A program made the translations under genes and the position numbers. Under the pieces are notes generated by a model. It saw only the letters and a list, made by a program, of their open reading frames with translations. It made no database searches and was not told the DNA's origin. From NCBI RefSeq assembly GCF_014646115.1, contig NZ_BMMV01000002.1, positions 62,001 to 126,000 of the forward strand: a stretch of DNA of 64,000 bases, given 5' to 3'. Of this stretch, positions 54,670 through 63,116 are shown in pieces. Origin of the DNA: Streptomyces camponoticapitis. Lineage in GTDB: Bacteria; Actinomycetota; Actinomycetes; Streptomycetales; Streptomycetaceae. Each line of letters begins with the position of its first letter. Position 1 is the first letter of the stretch.

Positions 54670-55752
54670 TCAGTAGCGCGCGTCGTTCGCCCGAAGCAGC
54701 GGGGACACCACCGACGGGCGCCCGTCCACGGTGGCTCCCGCGAACTGGAGCATGGGTGCGAGGGTCCTGTTGTTCACGGCGGGGAAGTTCAGGGCCGGGG
54801 CGGACACCTCGTCCAGCGTGGTGCGCTGGGCGTCGGTGAGCGTGAGGTCGAGGGCGCGCAGGTTGGCCTCGAACTGGTCCATGCGGCGCGCGCCGACCAG
54901 CGTCGATGTGACACCCGGACGGCCCTGCACCCAGGCGAGCGCCACGGCCGCCGGACTGGCGTCCGCCTCACGCGCGACGGCGTTGAGCGCGTCGATCACG
55001 ACGTAGTCCGCCTCGCTCGGCGCTCCGACCAGCTGCGCGCGGGTGGTGTCGACCGGGCCGGTGGCCGAGCTGGCGTACTTGCCCGACAGGAAGCCGCTCT
55101 TGAGCGGACCCCACGGCATCACGCCCATCCCCATCGCCTGGGCCATGGGGATCAGCTCGCCCTCCGAGGTCCTTTCCAGCAGGGAGTACTCCAGCTGGAG
55201 CGCGATGATCGGAGCCCACCCGCGCATACGGGCGACGGTCGCCGCCTCGGCCGTCGCCCACGCCGGTACGTCGGAGAATCCGACGTAGCGCACCTTGCCG
55301 TCGCGGACCAGATCGTCCAGCGCGCGCAGGGTCTCCTCGGCCGGTGTGGTCGGGTCGAAGTTGTGGAGCCAGTAGATGTCGACGTAATCGGTCCGGAGGC
55401 GTCGCAGCGAGTTCTCCAGCTGTTGCACGATCGCCTTACGGCCGGGACCGCCGCCGTTGGGGTCGTTCGCGTACAGGTTGGCGAAGAACTTCGTACCGAT
55501 CACGACCCGGTCGCGCAGCGCCCCCCGGTCGGCGAAGTAGTCCCCGATGATCTTCTCGGAGTGGCCGTTGGTGTAGATGTTCGCGGTGTCGATCGCGTTG
55601 CCGCCGCGGTCGAGGTAGGCCGAGAGGATGTTCCTGGCCTCCTCCGGGCTGCTGCCCCACCCGTGATCCTCGCCGAAGGTCATGGTCCCCAGCGTGAACG
55701 GGCTGATGCGCAGGCCCGAGCGGCCCAGCGTGACGTAGGAAGTGAGCGACAT
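54670..55752 (-). CDS. Aldo/keto reductase
   Basis: 360 residues. The AKR TIM-barrel pattern is clear: RISPFTLGTMTFGEDHGWGSS, NAIDTANIYTNGHSEKIIGDYF (catalytic Asp, Tyr), VVIGTKFFANLY (Lys), DYVDIYWLHNFDPTTPAEETLR (His), VRYVGFSDVP and LAWVQGRPGVTSTLVGARRMDQFEANL. It reduces aldehydes or ketones with NADPH, similar to YajO/Tas-type proteins. The ATG at 55752 has GAGG ten bases upstream. It is divergent from an AraC-type regulator, a common AKR-regulator pair. Confidence 0.9.
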   Translation of the reverse strand: MSLTSYVTLGRSGLRISPFTLGTMTFGEDHGWGSSPEEARNILSAYLDRGGNAIDTANIYTNGHSEKIIGDYFADRGALRDRVVIGTKFFANLYANDPNGGGPGRKAIVQQLENSLRRLRTDYVDIYWLHNFDPTTPAEETLRALDDLVRDGKVRYVGFSDVPAWATAEAATVARMRGWAPIIALQLEYSLLERTSEGELIPMAQAMGMGVMPWGPLKSGFLSGKYASSATGPVDTTRAQLVGAPSEADYVVIDALNAVAREADASPAAVALAWVQGRPGVTSTLVGARRMDQFEANLRALDLTLTDAQRTTLDEVSAPALNFPAVNNRTLAPMLQFAGATVDGRPSVVSPLLRANDARY

Positions 55753-55932
55753 GGTTCGAATCCTCGGTTCTATGGCGTTCGGGACCCTGTGTGAGGTGGT
55801 CCCGCTGCTCCGTCCACTCAAGTGCACGGGGTCGGGATCTCCTAGACCGATGCGCGCGGATCAGTGCACGATCCGCTCAATTTCCAGTCGGCTGCGTTCG
55901 GCTCGGGCGCCCACCCGTGGTTCACTGGAACG

Positions 55933-56823
55933 ATGGACCGATCGGACGAACTGCGCAGCCGGATCGCACGGCTCGCCGCCGGCAGCCCGCGGCCGGTGTG
56001 GATCGACGGAATGAACGTGTTCGCGACCGACCGTGTGACCGAACCGCTGGGCTCGACCACGGAGCCGGTGTTCGCCCTGGTCGTGCAGGGGGCGAAGCGA
56101 TCGGCTCTCGGCGAGCACATCTTCGACTACCACGCGGGCCAGTTCCTCGTCGTCGCGGTCGACCTCCCCCTGACCTCGCAGATCACCCGTGCCACGCCCG
56201 CCGAGCCGTTTCTCGCCTTCGGTCTGCCGCTCCAACCCGCGCTCATCGCGCAGCTGTCCCTCGAAGAAGGACCCACCGAGGTCCGCCCCCACGACGGACC
56301 GGGCATCGCGACCAGCGACGCCGACGACAGGCTTCTCGACGCGGTCCTGCGGCTCCTGCGGCTGCGTGACGACCCGCGAGAGGCATCGATGCTGGCGGCC
56401 GGTGTACGGCGTGAGATTCACTGGCGCCTGCTGAGCGGACCACAGGGTGCCCTGGTCAGACAGATCGGGCAGGCCGGGAGCCGTCTCGCGCTGGTCACGA
56501 AGGCCGTCGAGTGGATCAAGACCCACTTCGACCGGGTGATCCGTATCGCCGACCTCGCCGACGAGGTCGGCGTGAGCGTCGCCTCGCTCAACCGGCACTT
56601 CCGCGCGGTGACCGCCATGAGTCCGCTCCAGTACCAGAAACAGCTACGGCTCCAGGAGGCCCGTGTCCGGCTGATGGCGGCGCCGTCCGACGTGGCGGCG
56701 GTCGGCCATGCCGTGGGCTACGACAGCGCGTCCCAGTTCAGCCGGGAGTACCGGCGCATGTTCGGCGCCCCGCCGGGGCAGGACGCGGTACGCCTCCAGA
56801 CCGTCCCGACGGTGGAGGAGTAG
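55933..56823 (+). CDS. AraC-family transcriptional regulator
   Basis: 296 residues. The N-terminal AraC_N ligand-type domain (FALVVQGAKRSALGEHIFDYHAGQFLV) is followed by two HTHs: VIRIADLADEVGVSVASLNRHFRAV (about residues 205-229) and VAAVGHAVGYDSASQFSREYRRMFG (about 255-280). AraC_N members such as YqhC commonly control a divergent alcohol/aldehyde reductase. The ATG at 55933 has GGAA four bases before it; the frame also opens at 55864, without a ribosome site. It probably activates the aldo/keto reductase gene in response to an aldehyde. Confidence 0.87.
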   Translation: MDRSDELRSRIARLAAGSPRPVWIDGMNVFATDRVTEPLGSTTEPVFALVVQGAKRSALGEHIFDYHAGQFLVVAVDLPLTSQITRATPAEPFLAFGLPLQPALIAQLSLEEGPTEVRPHDGPGIATSDADDRLLDAVLRLLRLRDDPREASMLAAGVRREIHWRLLSGPQGALVRQIGQAGSRLALVTKAVEWIKTHFDRVIRIADLADEVGVSVASLNRHFRAVTAMSPLQYQKQLRLQEARVRLMAAPSDVAAVGHAVGYDSASQFSREYRRMFGAPPGQDAVRLQTVPTVEE

Positions 56824-57260
56824 CCGGCCCCGGAGTACCCGTGCGGCGGCGAGATCCAGGTCGCATCCGGCCGTGACACACGATCCGGCGCGGGGTGACC
56901 GGCGCCGGGGGGCGGCGGGCCGCGAAGTCCCGCCCGGCCCGTGACGCCCGGCCCGTGACGCCCGGCCCGTGACGCCCGGCACGCGGGCTCTCCGTAGCCC
57001 TTCGGGCACGGGAGGTGCCCCCTTCGTCGTCGGGTTGCCCGAAGACGTCGGGTCCGAGACCGATCCTCCGCCGTGCGCGCCCACGCACCACCGCCCCCGC
57101 CACCGGGTCGGCGTCCGCCACCGCGCGAGCCCCGCCACCGGCGGCCCGGCGGCTTTGCCATTCCTTTACAACCCGCCGCGCCCCCGCCTCGTCTCTCCTC
57201 CCGATCTGTAGCCCCGCCCGCCGAGTCCCCGGGCAGGCGGACGACGAAAGAGAGCGACAC
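56824..57260. other. 437-base gap containing a 14-bp tandem repeat
   Basis: Three exact copies of cgcccggcccgtga occur at 56931-56972 with a partial fourth to about 56983. The remainder is very GC-rich, with an AT-richer start near 57160 (gccattcctttacaac) that may hold the promoter of the surface-protein gene. I see no gene. Confidence 0.5.
56931..56983. repeat. 14-bp direct tandem repeat
   Basis: Copies at 56931-56944, 56945-56958 and 56959-56972 are identical, followed by a partial copy. Their 14-base unit could form small stems because cgcccgg is nearly self-complementary. Confidence 0.8.
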
Positions 57261-57623
57261 ATGCGCCGAACTGTCCTCAGCGCCATGGCACTCGCGAGCA
57301 CCGCCGTGCTCGCGACCACGGTGCCCGCGTTCGCCGACGACGCGACCCCGACCCCGGTCCCCAGCACCCGCCCGACCGAGGAAGCCGCCCCCGCCCCCGC
57401 CGAGCCCTCGCAGGCGACCCGGACTCCGAGTTCCGCCCCCGCCCCGGCCAGGACCCCCGGCCAGGTCGCCGTCGTACCGGAGGGCGCGCCCGACACCGGA
57501 GTTGCCCCCGCGGCCTCCCGGTCCGGTACCGGCGGCATGCTGATCGGAACCGGCGCCGCGGCCCTCGCCGCGAGCGGTGCGGCGGTCTTCGTCGTACGCC
57601 GCCGGCGAGTGACCGGGGCGTGA
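57261..57623 (+). CDS. Small surface protein with a sorting-signal-like C-terminus
   Basis: 120 residues. A Sec signal (MRRTVLSAMALASTAVLATT, cleaved near AFA-D) is followed by a Pro/Thr/Ala-rich stalk (about 55 residues). The C-terminus has PEGAPDTG, a hydrophobic helix (GGMLIGTGAAALAASGAAVFVV) and RRRR, which has the layout of an LPXTG-like sorting signal, although the motif is degenerate. The ATG at 57261 follows AAAGAGAG. The class F sortase gene starts at its stop codon (GTGA overlap), so it is the probable anchored substrate. Confidence 0.75.
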   Translation: MRRTVLSAMALASTAVLATTVPAFADDATPTPVPSTRPTEEAAPAPAEPSQATRTPSSAPAPARTPGQVAVVPEGAPDTGVAPAASRSGTGGMLIGTGAAALAASGAAVFVVRRRRVTGA

Positions 57624-58243
57624 CCCCGCCCTCCAGGCGCGCCTTCGCCGCCGCCGCGCTGGCCTCGCTGCTCGTGGGCTGCGGCGGCCCCGCCGCCGAC
57701 CGGGCCACGAACGAGGGCCGCTCCAGCCGTACGCCACCTCCCGCCGCGAAGGCGAACGGGGAGCGGGCGGCCGAGGCTCTCGGGCGCTCCGTTCCGGCCC
57801 GGCTGCTGATCCCCGCCATCGGGGTCGACACCCCGGTCATGGGGCTGGGGCTGGCCTCGGACGGCACCATGCAGGTGCCCCCGATCACGCCGGACGACCG
57901 CGCGGGCTGGTACCGGCACTCGCCGACGCCCGGTCAGGTCGGCCCGTCGGTGATCATCGGCCATGTCACGGTCGGTTCCTACGGAGACGGCGTCTTCCGG
58001 GACCTCGCCCGTCTGCGTCGGGGCGACACGGTCACGGCGCGCCTGGAGAACGGAGCCGCGGCGGAGTTCGCCGTCAGCTCCGTGCGGAAGGTCGCCAAGG
58101 CGGACTTCCCGGCGGACGACGTGTACGGGGACGTGGACCGCGCGGAGCTGCGGCTCATCACGTGCGGTGGGACCCGTACCGGTGACGGTTACCTCGACAA
58201 CGTGATCGTCTTCGCCACGATGACGTCCGCGCGTGGCGCCTGA
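57620..58243 (+). CDS. Class F sortase
   Basis: 207 residues. The N-terminus has RRAFAAAALASLLVGCGG, which looks like a lipoprotein signal with a lipobox Cys. The catalytic core has the His in GPSVIIGHVTVGSYGDG, the Cys in RLITCGGTRTGDGYLDNVIV and the Arg shortly after it, the class F sortase order. It should attach a surface protein to peptidoglycan or serve a related transpeptidation. The GTG at 57620 overlaps the stop of the surface-protein gene by four bases. A strong terminator at 58256-58289 ends the unit. Confidence 0.85.
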   Translation: MTPPSRRAFAAAALASLLVGCGGPAADRATNEGRSSRTPPPAAKANGERAAEALGRSVPARLLIPAIGVDTPVMGLGLASDGTMQVPPITPDDRAGWYRHSPTPGQVGPSVIIGHVTVGSYGDGVFRDLARLRRGDTVTARLENGAAAEFAVSSVRKVAKADFPADDVYGDVDRAELRLITCGGTRTGDGYLDNVIVFATMTSARGA

Positions 58244-58255
58244 CGCGCCACCGGA

Positions 58256-58289
58256 TCCGGACCGAGGGAACGTACGCCCTCGGTCCGGA
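58256..58289 (+). terminator. Terminator after the sortase
   Basis: tccggaccgaggg (58256-58268) pairs perfectly with ccctcggtccgga (58277-58289), with an 8-base loop, then ctccttccct. It separates the sortase unit from the sigma factor gene. Confidence 0.8.
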
Positions 58290-58312
58290 CTCCTTCCCTG
58301 TGGGCCGGGCCG

Positions 58313-58849
58313 GTGAGCCCTGCCGACCCCCCACTGCGGCCACGACCATGGAGAGCGTTGAAACGGTCCCGCGACAAGGCAGCGTCCGAGCTGTTCGCCG
58401 CCCTCTACCCGCGCCTCGCCGGCTGGTGCCGTCGACTTGTCGACGACGACGAGACGGCGCACGAGATCGCCTCCGAGGCGTTCACGCGGCTCTGGGCGCG
58501 GTGGACATCCGTGCAGGAGCCGCGCGGCTTTCTCTATGTCACCGCCGCCAATCTCGTACGGGACCACTGGCGCGGACTGGAGCGCGAACGCAAGGCCATG
58601 CGCCGGGTCACCTCCGAAGCCGCGGTCAGCCCGCACACCGAGCAGGCGGACCCTTCGGTACGTCTGCTCGTACAGTCACTGCCGGAACGGTTGCGCGTCC
58701 CGATCCTGTTGCACTATTACGCCGACATGCCGATCCGGGAGGTGTCCGTGCTGACCGGGCGCAAGGAGGGAACCGTCAAGGCCGATCTCCACGCGGCCCG
58801 CGAACTGCTCCGCGCCCATCTGAGGAGAAGCCTTGACCACACGCGCTGA
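58313..58849 (+). CDS. ECF RNA polymerase sigma factor
   Basis: 178 residues. Region 2 is clear in SELFAALYPRLAGWCRRLV, DETAHEIASEAFTRLWARW and YVTAANLVRDHWRGLERER; region 4 in SLPERLRVPILLHYYADMP, IREVSVLTGRKEGTVKADLHAARE. It recruits RNA polymerase to a small regulon. The GTG at 58313 gives the longest form; a TTG at 58358 after GGAGAG (LKRSRDKAA) is a real alternative. The next gene starts inside its last codons with GAGGAG, suggesting a coupled anti-sigma factor. Confidence 0.85.
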   Translation: MSPADPPLRPRPWRALKRSRDKAASELFAALYPRLAGWCRRLVDDDETAHEIASEAFTRLWARWTSVQEPRGFLYVTAANLVRDHWRGLERERKAMRRVTSEAAVSPHTEQADPSVRLLVQSLPERLRVPILLHYYADMPIREVSVLTGRKEGTVKADLHAARELLRAHLRRSLDHTR

Positions 58850-59300
58850 CGACCGGCCGGAGTTCGACCCCGACGACCCCATCGCCGTCATCCTGCGGCC
58901 CACGTCCGACCTCCTCGGCCCGCCGCCCCGCCGGTACGAGGCGATCCGCCGCACCGCCGCCCGCCGCCGGCTGCTCCGGGCCGCCGCCGGAGTCGGCCTC
59001 TCGTGCGCCGCCCTCGCCCTCGTCGCGCTGCCGTTCCACCTCGCGACGACGTCCGACGGCCCCGCATCCCCGGCGACCCCTCTCGCCCCACCGTCGGCGA
59101 CCCACCCGTCCCCGGACCCGGATCCTGCCCCCCGCCCCGGCGGGACCGCCACCCCGGAGAGCTCGCCCACCCCGAGTGCCCGCGTCCCCGAGACCGTCCC
59201 CACCCCCCGCGCCCCGTCGGTACCCGGCCAGGCCCCCGACGAACGCACCCCGCTCCGCGACGGGTCGGCCCCCGGGCCGGACACCCCGCTCCGGCAGTAG
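58833..59300 (+). CDS. Membrane-anchored partner of the sigma factor (possible anti-sigma)
   Basis: 155 residues. The cytoplasmic 60 residues (ADDRPEFDPDDPIAVIL, RRYEAIRRTAARRRLLRAAAG) lead to one membrane helix (VGLSCAALALVALPFHLA) and an outside Pro/Thr/Ser-rich tail. There is no zinc His-X3-Cys-X2-Cys motif, so it is not a classical ZAS anti-sigma factor. The TTG at 58833 has GAGGAGA at good spacing and overlaps the sigma gene by 17 bases; this coupling is the main reason to suspect an anti-sigma role. Confidence 0.65.
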   Translation: MTTRADDRPEFDPDDPIAVILRPTSDLLGPPPRRYEAIRRTAARRRLLRAAAGVGLSCAALALVALPFHLATTSDGPASPATPLAPPSATHPSPDPDPAPRPGGTATPESSPTPSARVPETVPTPRAPSVPGQAPDERTPLRDGSAPGPDTPLRQ

Positions 59301-59383
59301 GCGGGAACCTCGGAGGGGCGCGCGGAAGCGCGACGAGAAGGCCGCGCACGGAGGCGGGCGGCGGCTCGCGGCTGCACACCGGT

Positions 59384-60508
59384 TCAGCGCGCGCTCAGCA
59401 GCGTGCGCGTCTCCTTGTCGATCTGGCGGGCCTCGCCGGTCGGTACGACGACCACCGGGACCTCCGCCTCCGCCGCGCTGACCGGGTAGGCAGCCGCGTC
59501 CTCGTCCTCCGTGGGCATCCGCAGACCGCCCCTGACGCCCAGGATGCCCAGCCCCGCGCAGATCTCCTCGCGCACCTCCGGCTGGTCCTCGCCGATCTCG
59601 CCCGTGAACACCAGCGCGTCGAGGCGGTCCAGAGACGCGGCCATCGCCGCGATGCCGCTGCGGCAGTGGTGGGTGAAGACGTCCATCGCCAGAGCCGCCC
59701 GTTCGTCGCCCGCCGCGCGGGCGCGGACCAGGTCGCGGGTGTCGCCCGACGTACCGGACAGGGCCAGCAGCCCCGAGCGGTGGTCGAGGGCGTCGTCGAT
59801 GTCCCGTGCGGAGAGACCGTGCCGGGTCTGGAGCCAGGTCAGGGCCCCCGGGTCGACGGCGCCGCTGCGACGGCTCATCACCAGGCCGTCCAGCGGAGTG
59901 AAACCCATGGTGGTGTCCACGCTCGTGCCGTCACGCACCGCGCAGGCCGAGCAGCCGCCGCCGAGGTGGGCGATGACGATCCGCAGGCTCTCCGGCCGCC
60001 GCCCGAGCAGCTCGGCCGTGCGGGCCAGCGCCCACGCGTAGGACAGGCCGTGGAAGCCGTAGCGCCGCACACCGAACTCGCCGCGCCATGTCTCGGGTAC
60101 GGCGAACTCCCGGGCCGCCGCGGGCAGACCGGTGTGGAAGACGGTGTCGAAGCAGGCGATGTGCGGCACGTTGGGCAGCAGCTCGCGGGCCGCGTCGAGT
60201 ACGCGCAGAGCGGGCGGGACATGCGAGGGCGCCAGGTCGGACATGCGCTGGAGGGCGTCCCTGACCTCGTCGTCGACCAGGGTGTGGTGCCGTAGCTCGG
60301 GGCCGCCGTGCACGATCCGGTGCCCGACCGCGGTGGGCGCCGGCGCGTAACGGAGCAGATCGCGGAGCTGCCCGGCCGTGTTGTCGCCGGGCGCCGACGT
60401 GTCGTCGTACGAGGCGATCGCCGAGCCGTCGTTCGCGAAGACGGTCAGGTGCACGCTGGAGGACCCGGCGTCCGCCACCAGCACGGGTTCACGCTCGCGA
60501 TCGGCCAC
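59384..60508 (-). CDS. ackA: Acetate kinase-like protein
   Basis: 374 residues. The ASKHA pattern is VADAGSSSVHLTVF, VGHRIVHGGPELR, ACFDTVFHTGLPA, RRYGFHGLSYAWAL, IAHLGGGCSACAVRDG (usually HLGNG) and FTGEIGEDQPEVRE. It would convert acetyl-phosphate and ADP to acetate and ATP or the reverse; the HLGGG change leaves activity uncertain. No phosphotransacetylase gene is next to it. The GTG at 60508 has GGAAGG seven bases upstream. It lies 38 bases after the DUF2267 gene, in one operon. Confidence 0.85.
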   Translation of the reverse strand: MADREREPVLVADAGSSSVHLTVFANDGSAIASYDDTSAPGDNTAGQLRDLLRYAPAPTAVGHRIVHGGPELRHHTLVDDEVRDALQRMSDLAPSHVPPALRVLDAARELLPNVPHIACFDTVFHTGLPAAAREFAVPETWRGEFGVRRYGFHGLSYAWALARTAELLGRRPESLRIVIAHLGGGCSACAVRDGTSVDTTMGFTPLDGLVMSRRSGAVDPGALTWLQTRHGLSARDIDDALDHRSGLLALSGTSGDTRDLVRARAAGDERAALAMDVFTHHCRSGIAAMAASLDRLDALVFTGEIGEDQPEVREEICAGLGILGVRGGLRMPTEDEDAAAYPVSAAEAEVPVVVVPTGEARQIDKETRTLLSAR

Positions 60509-60546
60509 GACATGCCCTTCCTTTCGGGACTCTCTCCGGGTACGCC

Positions 60547-60975
60547 TCAGCCCGGGTCACCGGTGGTGCGCCCGGTCGGCAGCAGCGAGCCGATGTCCAC
60601 AGGCAGCGCGGCGGCGATCTTGTTCATCAGCTCGGGGGCGAGTGCGGCGTCGAGCACCTCCAGCACGGCGGCCGCCTCCCGGAGAGCCGCGTCCTCCGTG
60701 GTCCCCGCCCGGTCCGCGATCCGGCCCGTGAACGCGACCAGGTCGAACCGTTCGCCCGAGCCCGCGTCCCGGCCCTCCGCGAGAGCGAATTCCGCCGGCC
60801 GCCGCAGATCGGCCGCGAGCTCCGGCGAAAGCTGCGCCGCCACGTGGTCGGCGAGCCCCGCCGGCAACCGTTCGCCCAGCGTCCGCAGCACCGCCTGTGT
60901 CGCCCGCTCGGTGGATCCACGGTCCGGCAGTTGGGCGAGTGCCTGAATCTTGCCGATCATCTCGTCGTGGTGCAT
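60547..60975 (-). CDS. DUF2267-family protein
   Basis: 142 residues, helical, beginning MHHDEMIGKIQALAQLPDRGSTERATQAVLRTLGERL, the DUF2267 opening, with ADHVAAQLSPELAADLRR and a second similar half (FTGRIADRAGTTEDAALREA). The function of DUF2267 is unknown; members occur in stress-related clusters. The ATG at 60975 has AGAGGAT upstream. It is the first gene before the acetate kinase. Confidence 0.82.
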   Translation of the reverse strand: MHHDEMIGKIQALAQLPDRGSTERATQAVLRTLGERLPAGLADHVAAQLSPELAADLRRPAEFALAEGRDAGSGERFDLVAFTGRIADRAGTTEDAALREAAAVLEVLDAALAPELMNKIAAALPVDIGSLLPTGRTTGDPG

Positions 60976-61235
60976 GGCGTGATCCTCTCCGGACGTCACG
61001 GGTCCCGGCGCCTGCCCCCGGACCCACGGGCGGGTCGCGTACGAGGGTGTCGACCGGGCCCCGCGCGGCGGCCGCACACGGGCGGTCTCCTTCGGCGTCG
61101 GGTGTGGCCCGCAGCCTCAGGGTGAGTCCGGGCCCGCGTTCCGGCAAGTTTGGGGCGGCGCCATTCGGCTACCCATGGAGGCGACCCGTACGAGCGGGAC
61201 CACGGGCCCACGACCCCGCAGGCAGGAGAGGCACC
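60976..61235. other. 260-base divergent gap
   Basis: This region separates the DUF2267-ackA unit from the F420-type reductase gene. I see no clear operator; a GGCAGGAGAGG ribosome site lies at its end. Confidence 0.3.
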
Positions 61236-61862
61236 ATGCGTATCGGAATCATCGGAGCGGGCCGTATCGGCTCCACCCTGGCCCGGCACTTCGCCGGCAT
61301 CGGCCACGAGGTGGCCCTCGCGAACTCGCGCGGCCCCGAGACTCTGGCGGAGCTGGTCGCGAGCATCGACGGTCCTGTCCGGGCGGTCACGGCCGCGGAA
61401 GCGGCCCGCTTCGGCCAGGTGGTCGTCGTGGCGATCCCGTACGGGCACATCGGCGATCTGCCCCTCGCCGAGCTGCGCGACAAGGTCGTCATCGACACGG
61501 GCAACTACTCCCCGGGACGTGACGAGCACGAGCCGGACCTGGACGACGACTCCACCACCTCCAGCGAGAAGCTGCGGAACGCGACGGACTCGAATCTGGT
61601 CAAGGCGTTCAACTCCATCTTCTGGGAGGTCCTGCGCGACCGCGGCCGCCCCAAGGGCGACCCCGAACGACTGGCCATCCCGATCTCCGGCGACGACGAG
61701 GAGGCCGTCGCCGTCGTGGCCGGACTGATCCGCGACATCGGCTTCGACCCGGTGAACGCCGGCCACCTCGGCGGCGGAGGCCGCAAGCACCAGCCCGGCA
61801 CCGACGTCTACGCCGCGAAGCTGTCCGCCACCGAGCTGGACGCGCGGCTGCACAGCGCGTGA
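61236..61862 (+). CDS. NADPH-dependent F420 reductase-like (ProC/6PGDH-type) oxidoreductase
   Basis: 208 residues. The nucleotide motif MRIGIIGAGRIGSTLARHF starts the protein, followed by ALANSRGPETLAELV (2'-phosphate binding Ser-Arg), VVVVAIPYGHIGDLPLAEL, VVIDTGNYSPGRD and LVKAFNSIFWEVL. These match the F420:NADPH reductase-like family (YjeF-independent, DUF2088-free single domain). It could move hydride between NADP and F420, a common streptomycete cofactor, but related short oxidoreductases act on other substrates. The ATG at 61236 has CAGGAGAGG upstream. Confidence 0.8.
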   Translation: MRIGIIGAGRIGSTLARHFAGIGHEVALANSRGPETLAELVASIDGPVRAVTAAEAARFGQVVVVAIPYGHIGDLPLAELRDKVVIDTGNYSPGRDEHEPDLDDDSTTSSEKLRNATDSNLVKAFNSIFWEVLRDRGRPKGDPERLAIPISGDDEEAVAVVAGLIRDIGFDPVNAGHLGGGGRKHQPGTDVYAAKLSATELDARLHSA

Positions 61863-61961
61863 CCCGCTGTCGCCGGGAGCGATGCCCCGTCCCCGTCCCC
61901 GTCCCAGGCGCCTCCGTCCACGTCGGAGCAGTACCGTGTGTGGCAGAGGAGGGACTAAAAA

Positions 61962-62480
61962 ATGGCTACGGATACGGCTACAGAGAAGGCAATCCTCGCG
62001 GGCGGCTGCTTCTGGGGCATGCAGGATCTGATTCGCGGTCTGCCGGGGGTGATCTCCACCCGGGTCGGTTACACCGGTGGTGACGTGCCGAACGCGACGT
62101 ACCGCAATCACGGAACGCACGCCGAGGGCATCGAGATCATCTTCGACCCCGAGAAGACCAGCTACCGGCAGATCCTGGAGTACTTCTTCCAGATCCACGA
62201 CCCCACGACGCTCAACCGCCAGGGCAACGACATCGGCCTCAGCTACCGGTCGGCCATCTACTTCGTCGACGACGAGCAGAAGCGCGTCGCCGAGGACACC
62301 ATCGCCGACGTGGAGGCCTCCGGTCTCTGGCCCGGGAAGGTCGTCACCGAGGTGGCCGAGGCCGGGGCCTTCTGGGAGGCCGAGCCCGAGCACCAGGACT
62401 ATCTGGTCCGCTACCCCGAGGGGTACACGTGCCACTTCGTCCGGCCGAACTGGAAGCTGCCTGTACGCAGTGAGCGGTAA
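61962..62480 (+). CDS. msrA: Peptide methionine-(S)-sulfoxide reductase
   Basis: 172 residues. The catalytic motif [12 protein letters not shown] has the nucleophilic Cys at residue 16, followed by [25 protein letters not shown] and [20 protein letters not shown], the core MsrA signature. It repairs oxidised methionine using thioredoxin. The C-terminus has one later Cys ([11 protein letters not shown]), so a resolving cysteine may be supplied there. The ATG at 61962 has GGAGGGA. A bidirectional terminator follows. Confidence 0.95.
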   Translation: MATDTATEKAILAGGCFWGMQDLIRGLPGVISTRVGYTGGDVPNATYRNHGTHAEGIEIIFDPEKTSYRQILEYFFQIHDPTTLNRQGNDIGLSYRSAIYFVDDEQKRVAEDTIADVEASGLWPGKVVTEVAEAGAFWEAEPEHQDYLVRYPEGYTCHFVRPNWKLPVRSER

Positions 62481-62505
62481 GCGGCGCCCGGCGCTCTGAT
62501 CGTTC

Positions 62506-62555
62506 GTCCTCGATCGCGGGAAGGGCCGATGGCGGCCCGGCCGGCGATCGAGGAC
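62506..62555. terminator. Bidirectional terminator between msrA and the VOC gene
   Basis: gtcctcgatcg (62506-62516) pairs perfectly with cgatcgaggac (62545-62555), with further GC pairing inside. The right arm carries ggcgatcgaggac, also seen at 23410-23422. Confidence 0.75.
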
Positions 62556-62589
62556 AGCGGCGGCGGGTGCCGTTGCCCACCGGCCGGAC

Positions 62590-63021
62590 TCAGCCGGCGA
62601 ACACCTGCGCGTCGTCGGCGAACGCCTTGAACTCCAGCGCGTTGCCCGCCGGATCGAGCAGGAACATCGTCCACTGCTCCCCGGGCCGCCCCTCGAAACG
62701 CAGGTAGGGCTCGATGACGAACGTCGTCCCCGCCGCACGGAGCCGGTCGGCCAAGTCGTGGAACTCCGGCGGGGTCAGCAGCAGCCCGAAGTGCGGTACG
62801 GGCACGTCGTGCCCGTCGACCTCGTTGTGTGCGTCATCGCCCCGCCGCGGGGCCAGATGCGTCACGAACTGGTGGCCGTGCAGATTCCAGTCCACCCAGG
62901 TGTCGGAGCTGCGGCCCTCCGCCAGACCGAGTACGTCGCCGTAGAAGCGGCGCGCGGCGGCGAGGTCGTCGACGGGCACGGCGAGATGGAAGCGCGGTAT
63001 GCGGGGGCCGGGGGTCGTCAT
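62590..63021 (-). CDS. VOC-superfamily (glyoxalase/bleomycin-resistance fold) protein
   Basis: 143 residues. It starts [25 protein letters not shown], the typical VOC opening with a metal-binding His, and ends [19 protein letters not shown] with a C-terminal Glu. Conserved [16 protein letters not shown] and [18 protein letters not shown] suggest a dioxygenase- or glyoxalase-like fold; the substrate is unknown. The ATG at 63021 starts the domain; the frame extends upstream without support. It lies 95 bases after the DNA ligase gene on the same strand. Confidence 0.85.
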   Translation of the reverse strand: MTTPGPRIPRFHLAVPVDDLAAARRFYGDVLGLAEGRSSDTWVDWNLHGHQFVTHLAPRRGDDAHNEVDGHDVPVPHFGLLLTPPEFHDLADRLRAAGTTFVIEPYLRFEGRPGEQWTMFLLDPAGNALEFKAFADDAQVFAG

Positions 63022-63116
63022 GGGGGTGGATCCGCCCTTCGTCACGGTCACTGGTCGCGTCGCTGTTCTTCTGCGCGGGACTCTCACGGGCACTGTACGG
63101 ATGGCCCATACGGTCG

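Noticed and set aside
55750..55763. GGTTCGAATCC T-loop-like motif at the start of the aldo/keto reductase gene
   Set aside because: It lies in the leader and first codons of a clear gene, with no tRNA structure around it.
58833..59300. Classical zinc anti-sigma factor call
   Set aside because: The HisXXXCysXXCys motif is absent; it is described only as a possible membrane partner.
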